This document shows, piece by piece, positions 6,547-15,380 of a stretch of 16,074 bases of DNA. The notes under the pieces are model-generated. The model worked only from the letters and a program-made list of their open reading frames with translations, searched no databases and was not told the DNA's origin. The stretch lies in contig CAZNHL010000079.1 in NCBI GenBank assembly GCA_964572965.1, positions 1-16,074 of the forward strand, read 5' to 3'. Every line of letters begins with the position of its first letter. Positions within the stretch are counted from its first letter, which is position 1. The position numbers were made by a program, and so were the translations under genes. The DNA is from CAZNHL01 sp964572965 (GTDB lineage: Bacteria; Bacteroidota; Bacteroidia; Cytophagales; UBA9547).

Positions 6547-8885
6547 TTAAAATTTGAAATTATAAGTAACTGAAGGTACCCATCTGAACAGAGACGTTTG
6601 GACGGCTTCTGTTTTAGCCGGATCGTCTTTGCTCTGCCTGAAGGTAATTGTATATGCATTTTCACGGCCATAGGCATTGTACAATGAGAAGCTCCAGCTC
6701 GATTCTATTTTATCGGTTTTCTTCACTACCCATGTGGCAGCAAGATCGAGTCTGTGGTAAGCAGGCATTCTGTAACCATTGCGCTCTGTATACAAAAATT
6801 GCACTTTACCATCAACTTCGTATTTTCCGCTTGGAAACGTAACCGCATTACCTGTATAATAGATCCAGGTTGATGAAACAGACCATTTCTTGCTAAGGTC
6901 ATAAATAAGTACCACTGACACATCATGCGTTCTGTCCTGACGGGCGTTATACCAATTCCCATCGTTAATCCCTTCAATCTGACGTTCTGATTTTGATAAC
7001 GTGTACCCAACCCATCCGTTAAACCGGCCAAACTTTTTCTTCACCAACAATTCTATACCATAAGCACGGCCTTTACCGAACAACAGCTCTCCTTCTATTT
7101 TATCATTAGCCTGCGTATTGGCACCATTTTTATAATCTATCTGATTCTGCAGGGCCTTATAATATACCTCTGCACTGAACTCAAACATATTGTCTTTAAA
7201 ATTGCGGTAGTAACCGGCTGATACCTGATCGGCAATTTCTGCCTTTACATTTTTGCTACTCATGATCCACAAGTCTGTCGGGCTACCTGTAGTAGAGTTT
7301 GAGATCAGGTGCATATTTTGCACATTCCTTGCATAAGATGCTTTGATAGAGCTCTGTTTGTTTAGAACATAACTTGCAGAAAGCCTTGGTTCCAGATTGA
7401 AATAATTCTGAACAATTTGACCGGAGCTATAAGCCGTAGTGTCCGTAGCAACGCCATTCTGATCATAGGTGTAAAAATTACCTGCACCAAGTGCACTAAA
7501 ATTAGTAGCTCTTAAACCATAAGTAACATTAATCTTTTCTGTTGCCTTCCACTCATTGTTGACATAAACAGCATTTTCCCAACCGTATCGGTCCTGTAAT
7601 TTCAAAGGATTAATACCTGCTGAACCGGTAATTTGTCCGGGAGTAACAGTATGGTAGATAGAATTTAACCCAATACGGATGTTATTACGCGGATTTGGGA
7701 AATACTGAAACTCCTGTTTAACATTATAGTCCCTGATCTTGGAAAAGATCTTAAAGTCTGTATTACTGTTACTGATAGAAATCTTGTAGCTGTAGTTACT
7801 AACAATGAATGAGCTATTAGAAAACCATTTCTCATTAATAAGGTGATTCCAGCGCAATGTTCCTGTGGCATTTCCCCAATCTATCCCGAATGTTGAGCCT
7901 AAACCGATTTTATCGCGCCCAAAGTAACCCGAAAGAAATACCCTGTTCTTTTCATTGATTTTGTAATTGGCTTTTACATTGAAGTCATAAAAGTACAGCG
8001 TACTGTTTTTGGTTGTTTCGTTGTTCGANNNNNNNNNNTCGACAATTTCAGAAATACGTCGGCATAAGTCCGTCTTGCCGAAATAAGGAATGAACCTTTA
8101 TCTTTTACAATTGGCCCCTCAAGGCTTAAACGGGAAGCGATTAACCCGATACCGCCGGTTGCACCAAACTTTTTATCACTACCGTCTTTCATTTTAACAT
8201 CAAGCACAGAAGAAAGTCTTCCTCCATACTGAGCCGGCGAATTCCCTTTATAAACAGCTACATCTTTAAGTGCATCTGAATTGAAGGTTGAGAAAAAGCC
8301 CAAAAGGTGCGATGCATTGTAAACAGGTGCTTCATCTAAAAGAATAAGGTTCTGGTCTCCTGCCCCGCCTCTTACATAAAATCCACTGTTACCATCTCCG
8401 GCAGATTTAATCCCCGGCAATAACTGTAATGTCTTCAGAATATCCTTTTCTCCAAACAGTACAGGTATTTTACTGATATTCTTAATATCAAGCTTTTCTA
8501 CCCCCATTTGTGCCTGGGTAATGTTCTGGTCTTTCTTTTCACCGGTAATAACTACTTCTTCCATTTCGCGCTGTTCTTCCTCACCCGAGATATCCAGCTT
8601 TACGTTTTGATGTAACGCTACTTTAACCGATTGATTTTGATAACCTGTGTAAATGAAAGTAACTGTATAATCTCCCTCAGGAACAGTGAGTGAATAATAA
8701 CCATAGGTGTTTGTGACTACTGCGGTATTTTTCAATTCGTCAATTTTGACTACAGCACCGATGAGCTCTTCGCCGGTTATTTTGTCTTTTACCGTTCCAC
8801 TGATTGTGTACTTGGTTTGTGCATTTACATAGTTTGCCAGAACAACAAAAAATATAACAAGGGCACTACTTTTTAGTTTTTTCAT
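6547..8885 (-). CDS. TonB-dependent receptor, interrupted only by an assembly gap
   Basis: An outer-membrane beta-barrel that imports a ligand using TonB energy. Residues 1-22 are a signal peptide (ANYVNA before QTKYT). Residues 24-103 are a carboxypeptidase-regulatory-like domain (ISGTVKDKITGEELIGA). A TonB-box-like EEVVITGE lies at 109-116, and the plug spans about 125-232 (LLPGIKSAGDGNSGFYVRGG, ILLDEAPVYN, AQYGGRLSSVLDVKMKDG). The barrel follows and ends in FRWVPSVTYNFKF, with the usual terminal aromatic. Ten Ns at 8029-8038 shift the frame in the deposited sequence. The coding frame is open on both sides of the gap, and merging the TCGA at each edge restores one 774-residue protein. The DUF4249 gene follows eight bases downstream. 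The substrate is not evident. Confidence 0.88.
8029..8038. other. Assembly gap (10 N) inside the receptor gene
   Basis: Exactly ten Ns are flanked on both sides by TCGA. Ten is a common placeholder length for scaffold joints. It is not compatible with the reading frame, whereas a four-base overlap of the two TCGA copies is. Confidence 0.95.
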
Positions 8886-8954
8886 TAAAAATTAAAAGCT
8901 AATAGATTTGTCAGAGAGCCACAATTCAATGCTAAGTATTATGGCAACATTGCA

Positions 8955-8997
8955 TTAATAGGTTTTGTCTCCAATTTCCGGAGACAAAACCTATTAA
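8955..8997 (-). terminator. 18-bp perfect inverted repeat after the RND gene
   Basis: The arms at 8955-8972 and 8980-8997 (core AGGTTTTGTCTCC and its complement) pair perfectly around a seven-base loop. The repeat sits 26 bases beyond the stop of the RND transporter gene and about 70 bases before the receptor start. It is probably the terminator of the efflux operon. However, the minus strand has no T-run after it, so a repeat or an operator for the receptor gene remains possible. Confidence 0.55.
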
Positions 8998-9023
8998 GTA
9001 ATCTTAACGCATGGTTGTCTACT

Positions 9024-12000
9024 TTATTGACTTGCCAGCATTCTTTCTTTACGTTCTTTTTTGATGAATCTGAATCGCATCAACTTATTCACCTTTTCAA
9101 TAGCGGTATCCATCACCATATATACAGAAGGTACAAGTACCAGTGTCAACAGTAATGAACTTGTAAGTCCGCCTATAATTACCCAGGCCATCCCGTTTTT
9201 CACCTCTGCACCTGAACCGCTCGCCAATGCAATTGGCAACATACCTACAATCATGGCAATGGTTGTCATCAGGATCGGACGAAGACGCTCTTTACCCGCT
9301 TCAATCAATGCTTCCATACGTGGCTTGCCCTCTGCTTTCAGGTGGTTTGTAAAATCAACGATAAGAATACCGTTTTTAGCCACAAGACCGAGTAACATAA
9401 TCAAGCCAACAATCGCAAAGATAGTTAATGATTCCATACTCAGTGCCAGAGCCAGCAAGGCACCAATGATAGCAACCGGAATTGAGAACAACACTACGAA
9501 TGGATAAACCACACTTTCATACAAGGCAACCATGATCAGGTAAACCAGCAGAATACCAATTCCCATGGCAAGACCCAAACTACCGAAGGCGTCTTTCTGA
9601 CGTTTTGCTTCACCAAGGTAATCAATGGTAACGCCTTGTGGCAATTTCATTTTAGCTACTTTTGCCTGAATATCCGCCACAATAGTACCTGTAGGACGAC
9701 CAACGGCTGCCGATTTCACTTTGATAGAGTTCATTCTGTTAGTTCTTTCCAATACAGACTGCCCCATAATTTCGGTTACTCTGGCTATATCTCCTAATCT
9801 GATAATACCGCCCTGAGTATTTCTGATCACCAGTTTTTTAACACTTTCAACATCCTGCCTGTCACCTTCATCAAGTGTTACATTAATATTGTATTCTTCA
9901 CCATGTTCTTTATACTTAGTCTGGTCATTTCCACGGAAGGCTAACTGTACAGCATTACCAATTTCCGGAATGGACAAGCCAAGTTTTGAAATTTTATCAC
10001 GGTCTATATCAATGTTAATTTCCGGTTTAGGGCTTTTTGTACTAAACTCCACATAATCAGTTCCGGGGGTTTGTACGATCAGGCTTTTCAACTCTTTGGC
10101 TGTTGCCCAGATAGAATCCATGTTAGAACCTTTTACCACCACCTGGATTGGCGAATCTGCACTACCCACCATGGCCGCAGGAAGTATTACTACTTTTACT
10201 CCCGGAATTTTTCCAATCTCATCACGCAGATCAACTCCGAATTGTTCTGTAGACATAGGACGTTCTTTCTTGTCCACCAGCGTTACTGCAATTTCGGCAA
10301 GGTTTGAGTTAGATGAATTTGCTCCGCCGATTGAACCTCCTTGTGTTCCTACATTAGTAAACACTTTTACCACTTCAGGCTTTTCTAAAAGTATGTTTTC
10401 TACTTCCTTTACTGCCAGGTTTGTTTTGTACAATGGTGTTTCAGAAGCCATTTCAAGTTTAATAGTAAACTCACCGCGATCACCATTGCTGGAGAATGCT
10501 GTTCCGATAAACCCACCCGGAAGCAATGCTATAGCGCCAGCCATCAATACCATCACAAGAATAAAGATATATCTCTTATGGGTTAGAGACCATTTTAAAA
10601 GCTTCCCATACTCATTTGTCAAAACAGTAATAAAGTCTTCGAAAGCAATATTCAGACGCCCCCAGAGAGAGTTTTTACTTAGGATTTCCAGCTTACCCCA
10701 TTTTGAAGCCAATAAAGGCGTAAGCGTAAAAGAAACGAACAAGCTCATCAGCGTAGAAAAAACGACAACAAGTGAAAATTCACGAAGTATATTACCGATC
10801 AGACCACTGCTCATAGACATCGGCAAGAATACCACAACGTCCACCAACGTGATCGCAATCGCCGTAAATCCGATTTCACTACGTCCCTCAATAGACGCTT
10901 TTACTTTATCTGCCCCCATTTCAAGGTGACGGTAAATATTCTCCAACACCACAATACTATCATCGACAAGAATACCAACTACCAGCGAAAGCCCCATTAA
11001 TGTCATCAGGTTCAATGAAAAACCGAACAGGTACATCAGTATAAAAGTAGGAATCATGGCAGAAGGAATTGCCACAAGTACAAATAAGGAACTGCGCAAA
11101 CTATGTAAGAAAAGCAGCATCACAAAACCTACAATGACCACCGCCAGGAACAAATCGTGAATTACCGCATCTGCTGAAGCCAATGTATAAACAGATTGAT
11201 CCACCGCAACTTCATATTTGAAGCCTTTTGAAGCATAGGTTTTAGTAAGTTCATCCAGCTTTGCTTTCACAAGCGTACTCACATTTACGGCATTTGCATC
11301 AGCCTGCTTTACGATTTCAATACCAATACCATTATTCCCATTAATACGGTTAATCGTTTTAGACTCTTGTTGTGCATCTGTTACTGTGGCTACATCTTTC
11401 AACAACACACGGCTGCCATCTTTACTCTGTTTTACAATCAGATTGCGCAAGTCATCCATATTGGTAGCCTTGGCGTCCAGACGAAGTGAAAAACGATTTG
11501 CTTTTGTTTCAACGCTACCTGCAGGATAAGAACTGTTGCTATTGGCCACCGCCTGGTTTACCTGTATAGAAGAAACTCCATAAGCCTGCAGCTTATCATT
11601 GTCCAACATAATCTGGATTTCTCTCTCGTTACCACCAATCAATGTGACAGTACCTACCCCTTCAACGTTCAGTAACAAAGGTTTGATTTCCTGGTCAATC
11701 AGGTCATACAACTCTGTTCCTGATGTATTAGAAGTGGCGCTGACACGCAATACAGGCAGCTCATCGGTACTAAAACGACGCACTACAGGATCATCGGCAT
11801 CAACTGGCAGTTTTGCTTTTATCTCATTGATCTTTCTTTCTGCATCACGCTGTGCGTCCAGTGTTTTCACTCCGGCTTTCAGTTCAATCGCAATCACAGA
11901 AACACCTTCTACAGAAGTGGCATTGATATTATCTACCCCTTCAATAGAAGAAACAGCTTCCTCAATAGGCTTGGTAATGGTACTCTGGATCTCATCTGAC

Positions 12001-12164
12001 GACGCTCCTCGGTATACTGTCTGAACTGACAACACATTTGCCTCAAACTTTGGAAGCAAGTTGTAATCCAGTGTATTATAGCTGATCCAGCCAAAAAGGA
12101 TCATCGTTACGAACACTACCGTAATCAGCAGCGGACGTTTTATAGAAATTTCGGTAATTGACAT
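9024..12164 (-). CDS. RND-family efflux transporter, HAE1/AcrB type
   Basis: The proton-driven inner-membrane pump of a tripartite efflux system, 1046 residues, the family's normal length. It starts MSITEISIKRPLLITVVF with the first membrane helix, then a large periplasmic loop (about 35-335). A block of helices follows, including TM4 with the proton-relay pair Asp401-Asp402 in GILVDDSIVVLEN. A second periplasmic loop (about 555-860) precedes the last helices. Lys930 in GLVAKNGILIVDF matches the TM10 relay lysine of AcrB. The Asp-Asp motif and overall pattern point to drug or hydrophobic-compound export (HAE1) rather than the heavy-metal CusA class. It is the last gene of the operon, 97 bases after the fusion-protein gene. 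The substrate is unknown. Confidence 0.95.
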   Translation of the reverse strand: MSITEISIKRPLLITVVFVTMILFGWISYNTLDYNLLPKFEANVLSVQTVYRGASSDEIQSTITKPIEEAVSSIEGVDNINATSVEGVSVIAIELKAGVKTLDAQRDAERKINEIKAKLPVDADDPVVRRFSTDELPVLRVSATSNTSGTELYDLIDQEIKPLLLNVEGVGTVTLIGGNEREIQIMLDNDKLQAYGVSSIQVNQAVANSNSSYPAGSVETKANRFSLRLDAKATNMDDLRNLIVKQSKDGSRVLLKDVATVTDAQQESKTINRINGNNGIGIEIVKQADANAVNVSTLVKAKLDELTKTYASKGFKYEVAVDQSVYTLASADAVIHDLFLAVVIVGFVMLLFLHSLRSSLFVLVAIPSAMIPTFILMYLFGFSLNLMTLMGLSLVVGILVDDSIVVLENIYRHLEMGADKVKASIEGRSEIGFTAIAITLVDVVVFLPMSMSSGLIGNILREFSLVVVFSTLMSLFVSFTLTPLLASKWGKLEILSKNSLWGRLNIAFEDFITVLTNEYGKLLKWSLTHKRYIFILVMVLMAGAIALLPGGFIGTAFSSNGDRGEFTIKLEMASETPLYKTNLAVKEVENILLEKPEVVKVFTNVGTQGGSIGGANSSNSNLAEIAVTLVDKKERPMSTEQFGVDLRDEIGKIPGVKVVILPAAMVGSADSPIQVVVKGSNMDSIWATAKELKSLIVQTPGTDYVEFSTKSPKPEINIDIDRDKISKLGLSIPEIGNAVQLAFRGNDQTKYKEHGEEYNINVTLDEGDRQDVESVKKLVIRNTQGGIIRLGDIARVTEIMGQSVLERTNRMNSIKVKSAAVGRPTGTIVADIQAKVAKMKLPQGVTIDYLGEAKRQKDAFGSLGLAMGIGILLVYLIMVALYESVVYPFVVLFSIPVAIIGALLALALSMESLTIFAIVGLIMLLGLVAKNGILIVDFTNHLKAEGKPRMEALIEAGKERLRPILMTTIAMIVGMLPIALASGSGAEVKNGMAWVIIGGLTSSLLLTLVLVPSVYMVMDTAIEKVNKLMRFRFIKKERKERMLASQ

Positions 12165-12165
12165 A

Positions 12166-12204
12166 GTTCTAAGATTTTTAGATTTCAGACTCTAGATTGT
12201 AGAC
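12166..12204. repeat. Low-complexity AGATTT/AGAC micro-repeat spacer
   Basis: The spacer between the fusion-protein and RND genes contains short degenerate reiterations (TTTTAGATTTCAGAC, TCTAGATTGTAGAC). I recall similar TTTAGATTTCAGA-type tracts between genes of many Bacteroidota genomes. No function is known to me. Confidence 0.35.
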
Positions 12205-12240
12205 AACAAAGGGTTAAGCACCTCTTTTCTATCTCTCTTC

Positions 12241-12264
12241 TAGTCCCGATAGCTATCGGGACTA
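12241..12264. repeat. 24-bp perfect palindrome overlapping a stop codon
   Basis: The half-site TAGTCCCGATAG is followed at once by its exact reverse complement, giving a self-complementary 24-mer with no loop. The TAG stop of the membrane fusion protein gene is its outer three bases at 12262-12264. It looks like a dispersed extragenic palindrome; the core CCCGATAGCTATCGGG is one I associate with repeats in Bacteroidota. In the mRNA it would form a stem between the fusion-protein and RND cistrons, which could stabilise the upstream message or tune expression. Confidence 0.6.
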
Positions 12265-13330
12265 ACGTCTCACTTCAGTTATTTTACTTCCGTCGATCAG
12301 GTTAATCTGGCCACTGATGATCACTTCTTCACCCACCTGCAAACCTCCGATCACTTCAATATTCTCACCTATTTCTCTGCCTAATATTACTTTTCTTGAC
12401 TCAGCTTTGCCGTTCGCTGCAATGTAAACATATGGGTTTTTCAAACCTTCAACCAAAGCGCCTTTAGGGATCTGAAGCACCGTACCTTTGCGGTCAAGAC
12501 TGAACTGTACCATCACATAAGTACCTGCTCTTAATTGCTGAGAACCCTGGTTACTAACCAGTACCTCTACACGATAATTATGGTTTTCATCTCCTTTAGG
12601 ACTGATGAAGGAAATCTTTCCAGGGAAATTTTTACCCGGAAACACATCAGCACTTACTGTGGCAGCCTGACCGTTTTTTAATTGGTAAACGTCTCTTTCG
12701 CTTACATATACAATAGCTTTCAACTGGCTGATATCAACAACAGAGGCGATTACTGTGCCCACATTTGTAAACTCTCCCACTTCCAGTTTTTTACTGTCAA
12801 TAATACCGTTGATTGGTGACACAATCTGCCCGTCAGCGATCTGTCTACGGATCTGTTCTGCCTGCACCTTCGTATTTTCGTAGTTATATTCTGCATCTGT
12901 CAGACTCACCTCAGTACCCGCATTACCCTGAAAAAGCTCTTTGTTTCGCTGATAATCTTTCTCCATTTTTTTGATAGAAAGCTCCTTCGCCTCCAGATCA
13001 AATTGCTTTACACGGGTATCGATACTTCCAATATTCTGACCTTTTGAAACACGTGAACCTAATTCAATATTCAGGCTTACAATTTTACCTTGCACCGGTN
13101 NNNNNNNNNGAGATATTAGCCTGATGAACCGGATCAAGTGTAGCCGGTAACTGAAACTGGCCAGCCATCGCTTTTTCTTCTACTTTAAAAACAGAAACCG
13201 CCACCGGTACATTAGAGCGATCTACCACCTTTTTACCGGCATCGATCTTTTCTTTGTTACCCACTAGTCTTACTGCAATAAGTGCTATAACACCCACAAC
13301 TACTGCGATAATGATGATGTTCTTCTTCAT
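12262..13330 (-). CDS. RND periplasmic adaptor (membrane fusion protein), interrupted by a gap
   Basis: Links the RND pump to the outer-membrane channel. It starts MKKNIIIIAVVVGVIALIAV, an N-terminal membrane anchor, followed by a periplasmic part. The first lipoyl half is VQGKIVSLNIELGSRVSKGQ and the second is QIVSPINGIIDSKKLEVGEF, and the alpha-hairpin between them carries ELSIKKMEKDYQRNKELFQ. A beta-barrel (LKAIVYVSERDVYQLKNGQ) and a membrane-proximal domain ending LIDGSKITEVRR complete the family order. Ten Ns at 13100-13109 break the frame. Abutting the two sides (ATC TCA CCG GTG) or inserting any multiple of three bases restores a protein of about 352 residues, normal for the family. 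The preceding tolC-like gene ends 26 bases upstream. Confidence 0.9.
13100..13109. other. Assembly gap (10 N) inside the fusion-protein gene
   Basis: A second run of exactly ten Ns, with no shared bases at its edges. The flanking frames require a true gap of zero or a multiple of three bases, so ten is a placeholder rather than a measured length. Confidence 0.95.
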
Positions 13331-13356
13331 TGTTATAAATATTTTAGGATCGATGC

Positions 13357-14688
13357 TTAGAATTTACTGAAATAATCTCTCAAGGTACCTTTTGACTGCT
13401 CATACTGTAAAGTCGAAGAAAGTACATTAAGCACTGCTGTGATATAATTGTTTTGTGCTTCTTTTAATGAGTAATCAGCATTAATGAGGTCAGACATGAG
13501 CGCCGTCCCTTTCTGATACTGAAGTGTTGTTGTTTCAAACACTTCCTCTGCCAGCTCGAGATTGCCTTGATTTGTATTCAGATCTGAAAGAGATTTTGTT
13601 AATTTGGTATTAGAATTAAGATACTGAAGCTTCAGGTTATCATTATTGATCTGAAAGTTTTCTTTCGCACTTTTCAGAGCCAAAGAACTTTGGTTAGCCT
13701 GACTGGAGCGTTTCATCCCACTGAAAATTGGTACTGTCAATTTCAATCCTACAGCAGAATAGTCAAATTTATTATCAAGCGCCCTGGAAAAATCATTGGA
13801 AAATGACTGGAAACCATATCTGCCATAAGCTGTCAATGTTGGCAGGAAAGCCGACCTTTTTCGCTTCAGGTCAACTTCCTGTAAACGGATATTACCTACC
13901 TGAATTTTATAGTCCAGCAATTTGGTTACATCAAAGTTCGCTTCGCGTTCCGACAAAGATATAAGCTTGTTATAGTCTACAGAATCTACTACATCTATCT
14001 CCTCCTCCAAAGGCAAACCTATGGCATTTTTCAGTTTATTCAGAGACATCTCCTTATTTGTTTCTGCCAGTGTTTTCTCGGCTACAATGTTTCGGAGATT
14101 AATATTTATACGATCATATTCAATTTTCTGAACTACTCCTTTTTCATAACGCAGCTTAGTGATGGCTGTCAGGTCTTTATACTTTTTCTCATTTTCAGCA
14201 AGTATTTTCACTTTTTCCTGATAAATCAATGCTTCGCAATATGCTGCCGACGCATTGTAAATCAGATTCTGATCATTTTGCTCTTTCTTCAATCTTGATA
14301 TTTCCTTATTAGGCTTATTCGCCTTCAGACTATTAATCATTGACTGATCATAAATTGTCTGATCGACCTGAACTACTGCACCACTGGCAAACTGCTGCCC
14401 GAACTGCACCTTCAAATCCTGGCTCTGTCCAGCAAAGGCACCCGGAATAATCGTTGTCTGACGCTTCAGGTTATCATCAAAAGTTGCCGTACCCGTCACC
14501 TGTGGCAAATAATAAGACACAGCCTCATTTCCCTTCTCATTAGCAACCTGAATCTCATTGTTATACACCTTCACACTCCGGTGATTAGCCAATCCGTACT
14601 CTACACACTCCCCGAGTGTCATCTTCTTCTGAGCGAAGACCTGCGCCAATGGCAGCAATAACGCAATTAACAAAACCCTGCTTTTCAT
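13357..14688 (-). CDS. TolC-like outer-membrane efflux factor
   Basis: The outer-membrane channel of the efflux system, 443 residues from the chosen start. An ATG 13 codons upstream (14727) would put a polar leader before the signal peptide and start inside an operator-like motif, so I prefer MKSRVLLIALLLPLAQVFA, a clear signal peptide. Two repeats of the outer-membrane efflux protein family follow. The first begins KKMTLGECVEYGLANHRSVK and the second near ANFDVTKLLDYKIQVGN. Long helical coiled-coil stretches (VKILAENEKKYKDLTAITKL; NQGNLELAEEVFETTTLQYQ) form the periplasmic tunnel. Beta-strand segments with FSNDFSRALDNKFDYSAVGL fit the barrel. It is the second gene of the operon, 77 bases after the repressor gene. 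Confidence 0.92.
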   Translation of the reverse strand: MKSRVLLIALLLPLAQVFAQKKMTLGECVEYGLANHRSVKVYNNEIQVANEKGNEAVSYYLPQVTGTATFDDNLKRQTTIIPGAFAGQSQDLKVQFGQQFASGAVVQVDQTIYDQSMINSLKANKPNKEISRLKKEQNDQNLIYNASAAYCEALIYQEKVKILAENEKKYKDLTAITKLRYEKGVVQKIEYDRININLRNIVAEKTLAETNKEMSLNKLKNAIGLPLEEEIDVVDSVDYNKLISLSEREANFDVTKLLDYKIQVGNIRLQEVDLKRKRSAFLPTLTAYGRYGFQSFSNDFSRALDNKFDYSAVGLKLTVPIFSGMKRSSQANQSSLALKSAKENFQINNDNLKLQYLNSNTKLTKSLSDLNTNQGNLELAEEVFETTTLQYQKGTALMSDLINADYSLKEAQNNYITAVLNVLSSTLQYEQSKGTLRDYFSKF

Positions 14689-14725
14689 ATTCCTGTTATT
14701 CAATCTGTTTAATTCCGAAACAACC

Positions 14726-14753
14726 ATTTAGTTCTGTAAAATAAGAACCAATT
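14726..14753. promoter_or_regulatory. Second copy of the efflux operator motif
   Basis: ATTTAGTTCT, eight bases, then AGAACCAATT, between the repressor gene and the tolC-like gene. The arm sequence and the eight-base spacing are the same as in the site at 15291-15318, although the right arm is less perfect. No good promoter was found next to it. The repressor may bind here to control read-through or a local promoter. Confidence 0.55.
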
Positions 14754-14765
14754 AGCTAAATTTTT

Positions 14766-15239
14766 TTACTCTTTACTTTTCTTCCATTTAACAAAGAGAC
14801 TCGGAATTTCTTTATGGAAAAAATTCATAAAACTAATCAGCTCACTAAGACTTTTATTAAACTCATTGGTCGGATCTGAAGGTCTTTGATTTTGCACCTC
14901 CTGCATCAGGGAAGTCATAGCAATCATCTCCTCCATCTTAGCTTTCATCTTATCCTGCCAGTTAAGAATCATACTTCTAAAATATCTTTTTCGATCTCCC
15001 GGAAGTGTAATATACTCTATTTGCTGAGTTGTAAGCAACAAATTGATAGCAGTACTTGTTGCACTTTTACTGATATTCAATTCATCTCTTATTTCGTCAA
15101 ATGTAAGTTCTGTCCTGGCCGATACAAGCAATAATGCGACAATACGCGCAGCCACCGGAGACAAACCTCCTTTTTCATAGAAAACCCCCAGTTTCTCAAC
15201 CAGTTGCTTTTGATAAGGTGTTAATAATGTAGTGCTCAT
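14766..15239 (-). CDS. GbsR/MarR-type winged-helix repressor of the efflux operon
   Basis: A 157-residue DNA-binding protein. Residues about 26-90 form a MarR-like winged helix: SPVAARIVALLLVSARTELT, the recognition region ELNISKSATSTAINLLL, and the wing ITLPGDRKRYF. This matches the GbsR subgroup, which in Bacteroidota is often the first gene of RND efflux operons. The C-terminal half (about 91-157) is helical and probably dimerises and senses a ligand (MKAKMEEMIAMTSLMQEV). It is the first gene of the operon. Its promoter carries an inverted repeat and a second copy of the same repeat follows the gene, which points to autorepression and control of the pump. The inducer is unknown, probably a pump substrate. 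Confidence 0.88.
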   Translation of the reverse strand: MSTTLLTPYQKQLVEKLGVFYEKGGLSPVAARIVALLLVSARTELTFDEIRDELNISKSATSTAINLLLTTQQIEYITLPGDRKRYFRSMILNWQDKMKAKMEEMIAMTSLMQEVQNQRPSDPTNEFNKSLSELISFMNFFHKEIPSLFVKWKKSKE

Positions 15240-15273
15240 AAATGTCTAAATGGTTATATCCTCTCAATGGTAA

Positions 15274-15304
15274 CAAACATACAAAAGTTCTTTTAGTTCT
15301 CAAA
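15274..15304 (-). promoter_or_regulatory. Bacteroidota sigma-A-type promoter of the efflux operon
   Basis: On the minus strand TTTG (15301-15304), exactly 19 bases, then TATGTTTG (15274-15281). This is a full match to the Bacteroidota consensus TTTG-N19-TAnnTTTG. The -7 element lies 34 bases before the repressor ATG at 15239, giving a short leader. The -33 box lies in the middle of the inverted repeat at 15291-15318. Confidence 0.75.
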
Positions 15305-15318
15305 ATACAGAACTAAAA
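15291..15318. promoter_or_regulatory. Operator of the GbsR/MarR-type repressor
   Basis: A perfect 10-bp inverted repeat, TTTTAGTTCT and AGAACTAAAA, with eight bases between the arms. It covers the -33 element of the promoter above, so a bound dimer would block RNA polymerase. It is the strongest candidate binding site of the repressor encoded just downstream. Binding itself is inferred. Confidence 0.7.
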
Positions 15319-15380
15319 ATATTCCAATAAAAATTTAAAGAGAACAGTCCTAAAAAATAATCAAATACTTTAGTAAGTCT

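Noticed and set aside
7665..7871. Short minus-strand frame in another register within the receptor gene
   Set aside because: Out-of-frame reading of the receptor barrel; the true frame is open through this region up to the N-gap.
6547..8885. Receptor as two separate or truncated genes
   Set aside because: The break coincides with a ten-N scaffold joint and the frames join cleanly when the TCGA edges are merged, so it is not a real pseudogene.
9061..9507. 148-residue + strand frame
   Set aside because: Antisense shadow of the C-terminal part of the RND transporter; no recognisable domain.
10096..10929. 277-residue open frame on the + strand
   Set aside because: It lies wholly antisense to the RND transporter gene, which has unmistakable family motifs; the translation is low in complexity (Ser/Thr/Ile-rich) and unlike a natural protein.
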